From NCBI RefSeq assembly GCF_006874465.1, contig NZ_VIRL01000012.1, positions 1-64,000 of the forward strand: a DNA stretch of 64,000 nt, given 5' to 3'. Positions 44,668 to 54,953 of the stretch are shown in pieces (position 1 is the first letter of the stretch; the number at the start of each line of letters is the position of its first letter). The notes under the pieces are model-generated. The model saw nothing but the letters and a program-made list of their open reading frames with translations. It searched no databases and had not been told where the DNA came from. Made by a program: the position numbers and the translations under genes. This DNA comes from Microbispora bryophytorum (lineage in GTDB: Bacteria > Actinomycetota > Actinomycetes > Streptosporangiales > Streptosporangiaceae).

Positions 44668-46905
44668 ATGCCAGAGTCTTCGACGGGCGAGCTGGCCCGG
44701 GAGCAGAAGTACGTCGCCGCGCTGTACGAGCGCCTCGACGTGCTGCGGGAGCGCACGCGCGGGCAGCTCGACGCCGTGCTGGCCCAGGGGGCCTTCGGCA
44801 CCCATCAAAACCGCTCGGAGCGCGACAATTTCGCCGTCATGTACACGCAGCGGCTGGCCCGATTGTGGGCGGTGGAGAACGGCCTGTGCTTCGGCAGGCT
44901 CGACCACTCGGAGGGTGAGCGGCTGTACATCGGCCGCATCGGCCTGTCGGACGACGACCAGCACCGGCTGCTGATCGACTGGCGGGCCCCGGTGGCACAG
45001 CCGTTCTACCGGGCCACCCCGGCCGCCCCGATGGGCGTCACCCGGCGGCGTCACCTGCACACCCGGGGCCGCAGGGTCACCGCGATCGACGACGACCTGC
45101 TCGACCTCGACAGCCTCACCGACGCCGACCGGGCGTCGCTGAACGGCGAGGCGGCGCTGCTGGCCGCGCTCGGCGAGAAGCGCACCGGCCGCATGCGCGA
45201 CATCGTCGCCACCATCCAGGCCGAGCAGGACAAGATCATTCGGAGCGACCTGAACGGCGTGCTCGTCGTCCAGGGCGGCCCGGGCACCGGCAAGACCGTG
45301 GTGGCCCTGCACCGCGCGGCCTACCTCCTCTACACCTACCGTGAGCGGCTGGAACGCCGGGGCGTGCTGATCCTCGGGCCCAACCCGACCTTCATGCGCT
45401 ACATCGAGCAGGTGCTGCCGTCCCTCGGCGAGACCGACGTGATGCTGTCCACCGTGGGCGAGCTGTACCCCGGCCTGACCGCGACCCGGGAGGATCCGCC
45501 CGAGGCCGCCGCGGTCAAGGGCCGGATCGCGATGGCCGACGTGATCGCCCGGGCCGTACGGGGGCGCCAGCGGATGCCGCGCACGCCCGTGGAGATCAAG
45601 CTCGACAAGTTCACGCTGAAGCTCGACCGGCAGACGCTGGAGGCGGCCCGGTCGAAGGCCCACCGCTCGCGCCGGCCGCACAACCAGGCCAGGGCTGTGT
45701 TCGTACGGCACCTGCTGACCGTGCTCACCCGGCAGGCGGCCAGGCACCTGGGGCGTGGCGCGCTCGACGAGGCCGACTTCGCCGACCTGCGCGAGGACCT
45801 GCGCACCGAGGAACCGGTGCGGGTGGCGCTCAACCGGCTGTGGCCCTACATCACGCCGCAGCAACTGCTCATCGGCCTGTTCACCGACCGCGACCGGATG
45901 GCGGCGGCCGGGCTGGGCGCGCCCGAGCGCGACCTGCTGCTGCGCGAGCCGCCCAGAGCGAGGGAGAACTGGTGGAGCGCGGCCGACGTGCCGCTGCTCG
46001 ACGAGGCCGCCGAGCTGCTGGGAGACATCGACGAGGGGGTGCTGCGGGCGGCGCGCAGGGCCGAGCAGGAGCGCGAGGAGCGCATCGCCTACGCCCGCGA
46101 GGTGCTCGAGCTGACCGGCCTGGCCGACATCATGGACGCCGAGCGCTTCGCCGAACGGCAGCAGGCCGAGGAGACCTATCTCACCACGGCCGAGCGGGCC
46201 GCCAGGGACCGCACGTGGGCCTTCGGCCACGTGATCGTGGACGAGGCCCAGGAGCTGTCCGAGATGGCGTGGCGGATGGTCATGCGGCGCATCCCCGGCC
46301 GGTCGATGACGATCGTCGGCGACATCGCGCAGACCGGGTCGGCCGCGGGTGCGGCGAGCTGGGCCCGGGTCCTCGATCCGTACGTCGCGGGCCGCTGGCG
46401 CGAGGAGCATCTCAGCGTCAACTACCGCACCCCCGCCGAGCTGATGGAGGTCGCCGCCCGCGTGCTCCAGTTGGTCGGCGCCGACCTCAAGGCGCCGGAG
46501 TCGGTGCGGGAGACGGGTGAGCGGCCGTGGTCCCTGCGGGTCGCCACCCTAGCGGAGGCCGGTCCGGTGGTCGCGGCCGAGGTCGTCGGAGAGGGCCGCC
46601 TCGTGGTCATCGCCCCGGCCGGGATGATCGAGGAGGTCGGGGCGATCGTCCGGGCCGCCGTGCCCGGCGCGGCCACCGGGCCCGGCCCGGCCGCGCTGGA
46701 CGCGCCCGTGGCGGTGCTGTCGGTGACCGAGGCCAAGGGGCTGGAGTTCGACTCGGTGATCGTGGTCGAACCCGGCCGCATCCTGCGTGAGTCGCCGCGC
46801 GGCCCGAGCGATCTCTACGTCGCCCTCACCCGGGCCACGAGCCGCCTCGGCGTCGTCCACACGGAGGAGCTGCCCGAGGTCCTGAACGGCCTGGAACGAC
46901 GTTGA
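44668..46905 (+). CDS. helD: HelD-like RNA polymerase-associated helicase
   Basis: A 745-aa UvrD/Rep-like superfamily 1 ATPase of the HelD family. It has an N-terminal coiled-coil arm (LAREQKYVAALYERLDVLRERTRGQ), Walker A GGPGTGKT (203-210), VIVDEAQELS (Walker B), IVGDIAQTGS, and the C-terminal VTEAKGLEFDSVIV and LYVALTRAT. HelD binds RNA polymerase and dissociates stalled complexes; some actinobacterial members give rifamycin tolerance. I place the start at MPESSTGELA because the family N-terminus and -10 element agree; a 28-residue extension is repetitive. Confidence 0.92.
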   Translation: MPESSTGELAREQKYVAALYERLDVLRERTRGQLDAVLAQGAFGTHQNRSERDNFAVMYTQRLARLWAVENGLCFGRLDHSEGERLYIGRIGLSDDDQHRLLIDWRAPVAQPFYRATPAAPMGVTRRRHLHTRGRRVTAIDDDLLDLDSLTDADRASLNGEAALLAALGEKRTGRMRDIVATIQAEQDKIIRSDLNGVLVVQGGPGTGKTVVALHRAAYLLYTYRERLERRGVLILGPNPTFMRYIEQVLPSLGETDVMLSTVGELYPGLTATREDPPEAAAVKGRIAMADVIARAVRGRQRMPRTPVEIKLDKFTLKLDRQTLEAARSKAHRSRRPHNQARAVFVRHLLTVLTRQAARHLGRGALDEADFADLREDLRTEEPVRVALNRLWPYITPQQLLIGLFTDRDRMAAAGLGAPERDLLLREPPRARENWWSAADVPLLDEAAELLGDIDEGVLRAARRAEQEREERIAYAREVLELTGLADIMDAERFAERQQAEETYLTTAERAARDRTWAFGHVIVDEAQELSEMAWRMVMRRIPGRSMTIVGDIAQTGSAAGAASWARVLDPYVAGRWREEHLSVNYRTPAELMEVAARVLQLVGADLKAPESVRETGERPWSLRVATLAEAGPVVAAEVVGEGRLVVIAPAGMIEEVGAIVRAAVPGAATGPGPAALDAPVAVLSVTEAKGLEFDSVIVVEPGRILRESPRGPSDLYVALTRATSRLGVVHTEELPEVLNGLERR

Positions 46906-47386
46906 CTGGAACCAGGCCGAACGGGCACCGCTCCTACCTGCGGAAATGCGGTATTTCCGCTGATCGGGACGCGGTTGACATCTGCGCTGAGGTCGGTAGT
47001 TTGCTGCGCAGTCCAGCACGGGACTGACCGGTTGGCCGCTCTATGGCGCCGCTGACCTCTGCGTCGATGACGGAGCGTGACTCCGTCAGCACACCAGGCG
47101 CAGGGTGGCGTTCCGCCGAGGCGGGGCACCCCATCCGGCCGGGGGGTTGGACCCAGGAGGGGCCCGGGCACCCAGTAGACAACGGAGCTCCGCGCCCGCC
47201 GCCGACGGGACGGAACCGGTCCGAAGGGCCGCCCGGGCCTTCTTCCCTTTCTCTGTTCTCCTCCACCTGCTCCTCGCCGCCGTACAGTGGCTGAAGCCGG
47301 TTTGGCGGCCTGCGCCGCCGTCTGCGACTCTGACCTGGAAAGATTTTTGGCGTCAGGAGCATCGACATGCGAGGAGAGACTGCCCT
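46906..47386. promoter_or_regulatory. Long leader between helD and lnt
   Basis: This is 481 bp without a convincing gene. It holds a hairpin GCGGAAAT/ATTTCCGC (46940-46960), a candidate promoter TTGACA (46975) with TAGTTT (46997, 16-bp spacer), a second hairpin TGACGGAG/CTCCGTCA (47068-47088), and then about 290 bases of GC-rich sequence before GAGGAGAG at 47371. If the promoter is real, lnt has a 5' leader of nearly 380 nt. I do not recognise a known riboswitch in it. Confidence 0.45.
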
Positions 47387-48943
47387 GTGGCACTGAAGAC
47401 GGCACAGGACGCGGCTTCGCCCGCTGCCGCGGCGCCGACGCCACGAGTGCCGGGCGTCCTGATCCGCCTCACCGCCTCCGTCGTGGGCGGCCTGGTGCTC
47501 TATCTCGCCTTCCCGCCCATCGGCTGGTGGTTCTGCGCGCCGGTGGGCGTGGCGCTGCTCGCCCTCGCGCTGTACGGCCTGCGCCTGCGCCGGGCGGCGT
47601 GGATCGGGTACGCCGGGGCGCTGGCGTTCCTCCTGCCGACGCTGGCGTGGGTCCGCCCGATCGGGGATGACGCCTGGCTGGCCCTGTCGGGCATCGAGAG
47701 CCTGTTCTGGGCGGCGCTGGCCTGTATGGCCGTCCTCGTCATGCGGCTGCGCCTGTGGCCGTTGTGGGTGGCCTGCCTGTGGGTCGTGCAGGAGTGGGCC
47801 CGTGGCCTGTTCCCCGTCGGGGGCTTCCCCTGGGCGCGGCTGGCCTTCAGCCAGGGCGAGTCGCCGTACACCGGCTTCGCCGCGCTGGGCGGCGCTCCGC
47901 TTGTAAGTTTCACGGTCGCCCTCACCGGGGCCCTGCTCGCCGCGCTGGTCACACGGCGTCCGCTGAGGTGGCGGGGCGACCGGGTGCTTGCCGGGACGCT
48001 GCTCGCCGCGATAGCCGTACCAGTACTGGGGCTGGTCGTGCCCCGGCCCGGCGGCGAGGACAAAACAGTGCGGATCGGTGTCATCCAGGGCAACGTCCCT
48101 GGGCGGGGGATGGACTTCCTCGGCGACGAGCCGGCCGTCGTGCTGCGCAACCACGCCGACGAGACGCACCGGATGGCCGAGGCCGTGCGCGCGGGGAGAC
48201 TCCAGCGGCCCGACATCGTGGTGTGGCCGGAGAACTCCACCGACATCGACCCCTACACCAGCACGTACGCCCGGCAGGTGATCGACTCCGCCGCCAAGGA
48301 CATCGGTGTGCCGATCCTCGTCGGCGCGGTGGCCAAGATCGGCACCGAGAACCGGGCCACGCGTGGCGTGGTCTGGGACCCGGTCACCGGTCCCGGCGCG
48401 TACTACGACAAGCGGCGGCTGGTGCCGTTCGGCGAGTACACGCCGATGAAGGACCTGTTCCTGGCGCTGTCGTCGCGGGCCCAGCTCGTCGGCAGGCAGT
48501 CGGTCGCCGGAGACAAGCCGGGGGCGCTGCGGATGGGGCCGGTGACGATCGGCACCGTGGAGTGCTACGAGGTGGCGTTCGACAGCACGGTGCGCGACGC
48601 GGTGCTGGCCGGCGGCACGCCGCTGGTGGTGCAGACCAACAACGCCAGTTACGCGCTCACCAATCTGCCGCCCCAGCAGCTTGCGATGTCGCAGCTGCGC
48701 GCGGTGGAGTTCAACCGGGCCGTGGTCACCGCGGCGACGACGGGCATCTCCGCGTACGTCGGTCCCGACGGCCGGGTCGGATGGCATACCGGCGAGCTGG
48801 TCGCAGCGATGAACGTCCTGGATGTCCCCGTCAGGACGAAGAACACGGTGGCGGCGGAGCTGGGCGCATCGCCGGAGTGGATCATGGTACTCATGGGAGC
48901 CGGAGCGACGGTGGCAGCCATCTGTGGGCGGAGGAGAGGCTGA
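47387..48943 (+). CDS. lnt: Apolipoprotein N-acyltransferase Lnt
   Basis: A 518-aa membrane enzyme that N-acylates the cysteine of lipoproteins. Several N-terminal helices ([29 protein letters not shown]) precede the nitrilase domain. The catalytic triad is visible as Glu in VVWPENSTD, Lys in [13 protein letters not shown] and Cys in [10 protein letters not shown]. The start is GTG 47387 with GAGGAGAG upstream. The stop shares one base with the ppm1 start (TGATG). In Mycobacterium tuberculosis the two functions are fused; here they are separate but coupled. Confidence 0.95.
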   Translation: MALKTAQDAASPAAAAPTPRVPGVLIRLTASVVGGLVLYLAFPPIGWWFCAPVGVALLALALYGLRLRRAAWIGYAGALAFLLPTLAWVRPIGDDAWLALSGIESLFWAALACMAVLVMRLRLWPLWVACLWVVQEWARGLFPVGGFPWARLAFSQGESPYTGFAALGGAPLVSFTVALTGALLAALVTRRPLRWRGDRVLAGTLLAAIAVPVLGLVVPRPGGEDKTVRIGVIQGNVPGRGMDFLGDEPAVVLRNHADETHRMAEAVRAGRLQRPDIVVWPENSTDIDPYTSTYARQVIDSAAKDIGVPILVGAVAKIGTENRATRGVVWDPVTGPGAYYDKRRLVPFGEYTPMKDLFLALSSRAQLVGRQSVAGDKPGALRMGPVTIGTVECYEVAFDSTVRDAVLAGGTPLVVQTNNASYALTNLPPQQLAMSQLRAVEFNRAVVTAATTGISAYVGPDGRVGWHTGELVAAMNVLDVPVRTKNTVAAELGASPEWIMVLMGAGATVAAICGRRRG

Positions 48944-49686
48944 TGGAGCGGACCCCGGGACGGGTGCTCGTGATCGTCCCCACGTACAACGAGCGGGAGA
49001 ATCTCCCGATGATCACGCGGCGGCTGCGTGAGGCGCTGCCCGACGCGTACCTGCTCGTGGCGGACGACAACAGCCCCGACGGCACCGGCCGGATCGCCGA
49101 CGAACTGGCCGAGGCGGACGACCACATTCACGTCCTGCACAGGACGAGCAAGCAGGGGCTGGGCGCCGCCTACATCGCCGGATTCCACTGGGGCCTGGCC
49201 GAGGGCTACGACGTGCTGGTGGAGATGGACGCCGACGGCTCCCACCAGCCCGAGGAGCTGCACAAGCTGCTCGACGCGCTGACCGACGGCGCCGACCTGG
49301 CGATCGGCTCCCGGTGGATGCCCGGCGGCAAGACCGTCAACTGGCCGTTCTCGCGCGAGCTGCTGTCCCGGGGAGCCAACACCTACGTCCGGCTGGTGCT
49401 CGGCATCCCGGTGCGCGACGCCACGGCGGGCTTCCGGGCCTACCGCGCGGCCACCCTGCAGAAGATCGGGCTGGACGACGTGGAGTCGCAGGGCTACTGC
49501 TTCCAGGTGGACCTCACGCTCCGCACCGTACGGCAGGGCCTGCGGGTGGCCGAGAAGCCGATCACGTTCGTCGAGCGCACCGTGGGAAGCAGCAAGATGA
49601 GCCGCAAGATCATCCTTGAGGCCTTCTGGCGCGTGGCCGTCTGGGGGGTCGCCGGTCTCGGCGAGCGGTTTCGCCCGCGGCGATAG
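48943..49686 (+). CDS. ppm1: Polyprenol monophosphomannose synthase
   Basis: A 247-aa GT2 glycosyltransferase that transfers mannose from GDP-mannose to polyprenyl phosphate, the donor for protein O-mannosylation and cell-envelope glycans. Motifs: [23 protein letters not shown], the metal-binding [14 protein letters not shown], and [10 protein letters not shown]. There is no membrane domain of its own, as expected when Lnt is the anchor. Translation is coupled to lnt. Confidence 0.95.
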   Translation: MERTPGRVLVIVPTYNERENLPMITRRLREALPDAYLLVADDNSPDGTGRIADELAEADDHIHVLHRTSKQGLGAAYIAGFHWGLAEGYDVLVEMDADGSHQPEELHKLLDALTDGADLAIGSRWMPGGKTVNWPFSRELLSRGANTYVRLVLGIPVRDATAGFRAYRAATLQKIGLDDVESQGYCFQVDLTLRTVRQGLRVAEKPITFVERTVGSSKMSRKIILEAFWRVAVWGVAGLGERFRPRR

Positions 49687-49763
49687 CCACGATCCACAGG
49701 AACCCCCGGGGCCGCGGGAACGTTGACGCAGACGTACGAGTGCCGGGGTGAGTGGGGCGTGAC

Positions 49764-50288
49764 ATGGTGCGGATCGGGCTGTTCCTCGGGTTCCTCCTGG
49801 TTCCCGTCCTGGAGATCTGGATTCTGATCCGGGTGGGGTCCGTGATCGGCGGGTGGGAGACGGTCGCCCTGCTCTTCGCCGACAGCATCCTCGGGGCCTG
49901 GCTGGTGCGCCGTGAAGGGCGGCGGGCGTGGGCGGGGCTGCGCACGGCCGTCGAGTCGGGGCGCATGCCCGAGCGTGAACTCGCCGACGGGGCGATGATC
50001 GTCGCCGGCGGCACCCTCCTGCTCGCCCCGGGCTTCCTGACCGACGTGTTCGGGTTCTTCCTGATCCTGCCGTTCACCCGGCCGATCGCCCGGCGGTGGC
50101 TCTCGTGGTTCTTCGGCCGCCGCGTGCGCTCGCTCGCCGCCCGCTCGCCGTACGCGCCGCTCTTCGACCGGACCGCGGGGTTCGGCGAGGGCGAGGGGGC
50201 GGGCTTCGGTGGCGCGGGCGGCTTCGGCGGGCCCGCCGGAGCGGGCCGGGGCCCCGTGGTGCACGGCGAGGTCATCAACGACGACTGA
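49764..50288 (+). CDS. fxsA: FxsA family membrane protein
   Basis: A 174-aa protein with membrane helices (IGLFLGFLLVPVLEIWILIRVG and GGTLLLAPGFLTDVFGFFLILPF) given in family order, ending in a Gly-rich tail. Confidence 0.
   Translation: MVRIGLFLGFLLVPVLEIWILIRVGSVIGGWETVALLFADSILGAWLVRREGRRAWAGLRTAVESGRMPERELADGAMIVAGGTLLLAPGFLTDVFGFFLILPFTRPIARRWLSWFFGRRVRSLAARSPYAPLFDRTAGFGEGEGAGFGGAGGFGGPAGAGRGPVVHGEVINDD
49764..50288 (+). CDS. fxsA: FxsA-type membrane protein
   Basis: A 174-aa protein with hydrophobic segments around FLGFLLVPVLEIWILI and LLAPGFLTDVFGFFLILPF, the conserved GGWETVALLFADSILGAWLV loop, and a Gly/Phe-rich cytoplasmic tail. FxsA in E. coli affects exclusion of phage T7 when overproduced; the normal function is not known. 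It follows ppm1 by 77 nt, a common order in actinobacteria. ATG 49764 is chosen; a GTG four codons upstream is possible. A strong terminator follows. Confidence 0.88.
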   Translation: MVRIGLFLGFLLVPVLEIWILIRVGSVIGGWETVALLFADSILGAWLVRREGRRAWAGLRTAVESGRMPERELADGAMIVAGGTLLLAPGFLTDVFGFFLILPFTRPIARRWLSWFFGRRVRSLAARSPYAPLFDRTAGFGEGEGAGFGGAGGFGGPAGAGRGPVVHGEVINDD

Positions 50289-50350
50289 AAGACGCTTGAA
50301 AGCGGCCAGGTAAGCGGCCGGACGAGTGGCCGGATGAGTGGCCGGGCATG

Positions 50351-50387
50351 CCGTTGCCCCGGCGGCGGAGGCGCGCCGGGGCAACGG
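50351..50387 (+). terminator. Hairpin terminator after fxsA
   Basis: CCGTTGCCCCGGCG pairs perfectly with CGCCGGGGCAACGG around a 9-nt loop. It ends the lnt-ppm1-fxsA transcript. Upstream (50289-50350) are short repeats of the type AGTGGCCGG. Confidence 0.75.
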
Positions 50388-50492
50388 GGCTGGGGACGAG
50401 CGGCTTCCCAGGTTGGTCGGGGTTTTCCGTGCCTGTCCTGGGTCCGCCTGGATCCGCCTGTGTCCGTATCGGGTTACTGGATCCGCTTCGGG

Positions 50493-51341
50493 TTACAGGC
50501 GCGGCTCGTCCTCGTCGGGGATGTCCCGGCGACGGATGTCCCGATCACGGGTGTCCTCGTCGGTGACGAACCGGTCGCCGGCGTTGGTCACCGGATCGCC
50601 GGTGCCGAACCGTTCCTGTGACCGGGCCGCCGGGTCCTCGGTGCCGTACCACTCGCTCGACGTGCGCGAGGGATCGCCGCCGCCGAACAGCTCCTCGGAC
50701 CGCGTCTCGGGATCCCGCCGCGCGAGCGGCTCACCCGGTCGCGTGCCGGGGATCTCGGCGTCCAGCCGGTCCCTGGACCCGAGCGCCGGATCGTCGGTGC
50801 CGTATCGCTCCCCGCCGCGGGTCACCGCGTAGTCCGGGTAGTCGGTGCGGTCCGGGTAGTCGGTGCGGTCCGTGTGGCCCGTGTGGTCCTTGCGGCCCAC
50901 GTCGTCCGTGTAGCCGCCGGGCTCGTCGGCGCCGAGCCCGAGCCGTTCGCGTTCGCGCCGCCCGGCGCTGTCGGCCCAGCCGGTGAGGCTGTCGGCTCGG
51001 TTGGCGCGTTCCCAGGCGCCGTCCCAGTCCATGTCGTAGTGACGATAGAGCTCACGCTCCTGCTCGGCGGAAAGGTGTCCGTCGGAGCCCAGGTCCACGT
51101 CGGGCGCGTTCTTGACGTGCTCCTTGTCGTACGGGACCTCGACATGGCCGGCCGTCAGGCTCGCGTTGTGCAGCGGGACGAAGGTCTCCTTGGTGCGGAG
51201 AAGTCCCGTCTTGACGCAGAGCCACTTCGGCCGCCCGGTCGCGTCGTCGAGGAAGACCTGCGCGACCTCACCGATCTTGTCGCCGTTGGGGTCGTGGACC
51301 GGGTTGTCGAGCATCATGGGGATCTGCTCGTGAGTGATCAC
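50493..51341 (-). CDS. PRC-barrel domain protein with repetitive tail
   Basis: A 282-aa protein. A PRC-barrel occupies residues 1-80 (NPVHDPNGDKIGEVAQVFLDD, GRPKWLCVKTGLL, FVPLHNASLTAGHVEVPYD). The rest is charged and repetitive: a tandem TDRTDYPDRTDYPD and several units resembling GTEDPAARSQERFGTGDP. PRC-barrels bind RNA or other proteins; similar actinobacterial proteins are stress-related, but the role is unknown. The GTG start has AAGGAGAAG upstream. Confidence 0.82.
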   Translation of the reverse strand: MITHEQIPMMLDNPVHDPNGDKIGEVAQVFLDDATGRPKWLCVKTGLLRTKETFVPLHNASLTAGHVEVPYDKEHVKNAPDVDLGSDGHLSAEQERELYRHYDMDWDGAWERANRADSLTGWADSAGRRERERLGLGADEPGGYTDDVGRKDHTGHTDRTDYPDRTDYPDYAVTRGGERYGTDDPALGSRDRLDAEIPGTRPGEPLARRDPETRSEELFGGGDPSRTSSEWYGTEDPAARSQERFGTGDPVTNAGDRFVTDEDTRDRDIRRRDIPDEDEPRL

Positions 51342-51940
<599 letters not shown>

Positions 51941-54925
51941 ATGGAGTCGCCGCATATCGACCCTGAGCGCCTCGACCGTTCGAACGCTCCAGATGAGAAC
52001 TGGTGGGAGCGGCTGACTTCCCAGTCGACCCTTTTGTTCTCCAAAAGTGCGACCTACGCCGACGATCACATTAGGGGAATTTTCGGTGAGTCGAGCCGGG
52101 ATCCACGTGTAACACAAAGGTGGCAGTGCCTCGTTGGGCAAATGCCACCGCATTTGCACGCCACTGCCGGAAACCGCGCATCTGCGACCCCGCCTGCCGG
52201 CGCCTGTACGGGTGCGTCCACCAGAGTCTCCACGGGTGTCTCCACGAGTGCGACCACCGGTGCGTCCCCCGGCGCTGACGGAGCTGGTGGCGCACATGGC
52301 ACCGCTTGGAGCTCTGACGGTGGCGCCGGTAGTGCCCATGGTTCGAGCGCCGACAGCGCCGACAGCGCTGGTGGTGCCGATGCTGAGAGCGCCGGTGGTG
52401 CTGGTTCCGGTGCTGGGAGCACCGGTGGTGCCGGTGGTTGTGGTGCCGGTGCCCGCGATGCTGCTACTGGTGCTGCTCGGGGTCGGTCGTCGTGGGTGTT
52501 GGTGGGTTCGTTGCGTGAGTCGGCGCAGGCGTTGGCGCTGGCGGCGTTGCCGGGCGATGCGGGCATCTGTGTGGCTGAGGCTGAGGATTTGCTGTTCGCG
52601 CGGGATCGGATCACGTGCGCGTTGGCGGATCGGGTGGGGCAGGTGCATCGGGCGGGGCAGGCCAAGCAGCATGGGCATGCCTCCACCCGCAGCTGGCTAC
52701 GCACCGCCGCCGGGATGAGCGTGGCCGGAGCAGGTCGCCTGCTGACCCTGGCGGTGGAGTTGGCGCGTCTGCCGAGGGTGCGGGAGAAGTTCGCCGCCGG
52801 GGTGTTGTCGGCGGGGGTGGTGGAGGCGATCTGCATGGCCACCGCGCGGTTGAGTGATGAGCACGCGGCGCTGGCCGAGCCGATTTTGCTGGAGTTGGCG
52901 GGTAAGGCGGGGCCGGCGGAGGTGGCCAAGGCGGGGCGGTATCTGCGGGCGGTGTTGGACCCTGATGGTGAGGAGCGGGACGAGCGGGCCGATTACGGGC
53001 GGCGGTTTTTGCGGGTCCGCCCCACTGCGGGTGGGGGGTTGGAGGGGGAGTTCTATCTGCCGCGTGAGGCGGCGGCGCGGTTGCGGGCGCTGCTGGATGC
53101 TTATGCCAAGCCGCGTGCGGAGGGCGATGATCGGCCGCTGCGGGTCCGCCAGGCGGATGCGTTCATCGCGTTGATGGAGCAGAAGATCGTCGCTGAGCTC
53201 CTGGTCCTGGTCAACGCCGAATCCCTGCCCACCGACCCCCAACCCGACCACCCCGAAGACCCCGCCCCCGGCAATGACCACCCCGAAGCCACCGAGGACG
53301 CCCAGGATGCCGAGGACGCCGAGGACGTCCAGGGTCCGGACAGCGCCGAGGACACCGAGAGCGGCGAGAACGCCGAAGAGGCCGAGGCCGCTGACGCGCA
53401 GGGTGCCGAGGACACCGAGGACGGCCGGGACAGCGAGAATGCCGAGAACGCGCAGGGTGCTGAGGACCGCCAGGATGCCCAGGGTGCGGCCAGCGCCGAT
53501 GATAGCTGGGACAGCGAGAACGCCGAGGACGGCGATGGCGCCGAGGGTGCGCAGGGCGGCGAGGGTGCCGGGGACGTCCAGGACGCTCAGGATGCCGAGG
53601 GCGCGCCCAGTGCCGGGGATGGCTGGAGCAGCGAGGACACCAGTGCCTTCGGCGACACCGGAAGCGTTGACGGGCCGCGCCATGTGGAAGATGGCGACGT
53701 CGAAGACGCCATCCCCAGCGACGCCATCCCCAGCGACGACGACCCCGGCAACGTGGACGACGCGGGCATAACCGACGATGCCGCTCCTACTCAGGGTGAG
53801 GGCCCCTACCGGCCACATGACCCCGACACCGCCGAAGCCGAGACAGCAGCCGCCCCGGCAGCCGATGCTGATGCCGAGACAGCGGCCGGTCCGACGGCCG
53901 ATACCGATGCAGTCGCGGACGCCGCTGCCGGGAACACCGACCTTGATCTTGCGTCTGCCAAGGGCGACGACACCGCACTGCGCAGGGGCGCAGACCGCGA
54001 CCATGCGGCGGCCCAAGCTGAAACAGACCCCGAGCCCGCAGCGGCACGGCCCGCCTGCGGCGGAAGCACGCCCCCACACACAGCGCCACCAGACGCGGTG
54101 CCACCACATGTGGCGCGTCCCCGCGCGGCGCACTCCCGCGCGGCGGAATGGCCGGATCCTCCTCCCGAGGACGCCGCCACGCATCACACTCACGCCGGGC
54201 ATCAGCCTGCGGGGGACTGCCGGCATGGGCAGGGCACGCCGGAAGGCCGCAACGACGTGCACCATGAGCAGTCGGGAGCAGGGACGGCGCGAGGCGCGGC
54301 ACCGGGAGCGCCGAGACCGGAGCCGGGGAGGCCATCGGAGCCAGAGCCCGGGACACCGTCGAGCGAGCCTGGGCCGGGGACACCGCCGGGTAAGCCACTG
54401 GATGCAGCGCCGGGGAGGCCGCCGGGGAGGCCATCGGGAACAGCGTCAGGGACGCTGCCGGGGGCAGCGCCGGGCGAGCCGGGGCTGGGGGCGGTGCCGG
54501 GGGCGCTGCTGGGGACCGCGCCGGGGTTGTTGCTGGCGACCGGGCAGATGCTGCCGGTCTCCAGCGTGCATCGCCTGGCCCGCACAAGCGCTCTGGTGCG
54601 GTTGGTGATGGATGCCGAGGGGCAGGTGCTGGACATGGGCCGCAAGGTCCGCCTGGCCACCCCCGCCCAGCGACGGGCCGTCTACGCCCGCTACGCCACC
54701 TGCTGGATCGACGGCTGTCCGCTGCCCGCCACCATGTGCCAGATCGACCACGCCGACAACTGGGGCACCGGCGGCCTGACCGACCTGAAGCTGCTCGGGC
54801 CGGCCTGCCAGTTCCACAACCGCGATCGCTACCAGCACCCCGACCGCTACACCCGCCACAAGACCGGCACCGACCGCTGGGCCTTCACTTACCACCCGGT
54901 CCACATCAGAGTCCGGAAGACGTGA
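51941..54925 (+). CDS. DUF222 and HNH endonuclease protein with giant low-complexity insert
   Basis: A 994-aa protein of the DUF222/HNH (13E12-repeat-like) family. The N-terminal part is Ala/Gly/Ser-rich (about 75-180). DUF222 follows (about 185-410): SLRESAQALALAALPGD, GMSVAGAGRLLTLAVELARL, FLRVRPTAGGGLEGEFYLPR. About 440 residues of acidic Ala/Glu/Asp repeats and then Pro/Gly-rich sequence separate it from the C-terminal HNH motif (CWIDGCPLP, CQIDHADNWGTGGLTDL, ACQFHNRDRY). The usual central Asn appears as Asp, so nuclease activity is uncertain. AGGAGGT precedes ATG 51941. The 5' end is AT-richer than neighbours, suggesting transfer. Confidence 0.85.
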   Translation: MESPHIDPERLDRSNAPDENWWERLTSQSTLLFSKSATYADDHIRGIFGESSRDPRVTQRWQCLVGQMPPHLHATAGNRASATPPAGACTGASTRVSTGVSTSATTGASPGADGAGGAHGTAWSSDGGAGSAHGSSADSADSAGGADAESAGGAGSGAGSTGGAGGCGAGARDAATGAARGRSSWVLVGSLRESAQALALAALPGDAGICVAEAEDLLFARDRITCALADRVGQVHRAGQAKQHGHASTRSWLRTAAGMSVAGAGRLLTLAVELARLPRVREKFAAGVLSAGVVEAICMATARLSDEHAALAEPILLELAGKAGPAEVAKAGRYLRAVLDPDGEERDERADYGRRFLRVRPTAGGGLEGEFYLPREAAARLRALLDAYAKPRAEGDDRPLRVRQADAFIALMEQKIVAELLVLVNAESLPTDPQPDHPEDPAPGNDHPEATEDAQDAEDAEDVQGPDSAEDTESGENAEEAEAADAQGAEDTEDGRDSENAENAQGAEDRQDAQGAASADDSWDSENAEDGDGAEGAQGGEGAGDVQDAQDAEGAPSAGDGWSSEDTSAFGDTGSVDGPRHVEDGDVEDAIPSDAIPSDDDPGNVDDAGITDDAAPTQGEGPYRPHDPDTAEAETAAAPAADADAETAAGPTADTDAVADAAAGNTDLDLASAKGDDTALRRGADRDHAAAQAETDPEPAAARPACGGSTPPHTAPPDAVPPHVARPRAAHSRAAEWPDPPPEDAATHHTHAGHQPAGDCRHGQGTPEGRNDVHHEQSGAGTARGAAPGAPRPEPGRPSEPEPGTPSSEPGPGTPPGKPLDAAPGRPPGRPSGTASGTLPGAAPGEPGLGAVPGALLGTAPGLLLATGQMLPVSSVHRLARTSALVRLVMDAEGQVLDMGRKVRLATPAQRRAVYARYATCWIDGCPLPATMCQIDHADNWGTGGLTDLKLLGPACQFHNRDRYQHPDRYTRHKTGTDRWAFTYHPVHIRVRKT

Positions 54926-54953
54926 ACCGGGAACATGAGGCCAGGCTCCAGGA

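Noticed and set aside
47043..47294. Possible 83-codon gene in the lnt leader
   Set aside because: No ribosome site, Pro/Gly/Ser-rich translation and no recognisable motif; hairpins overlap its start.
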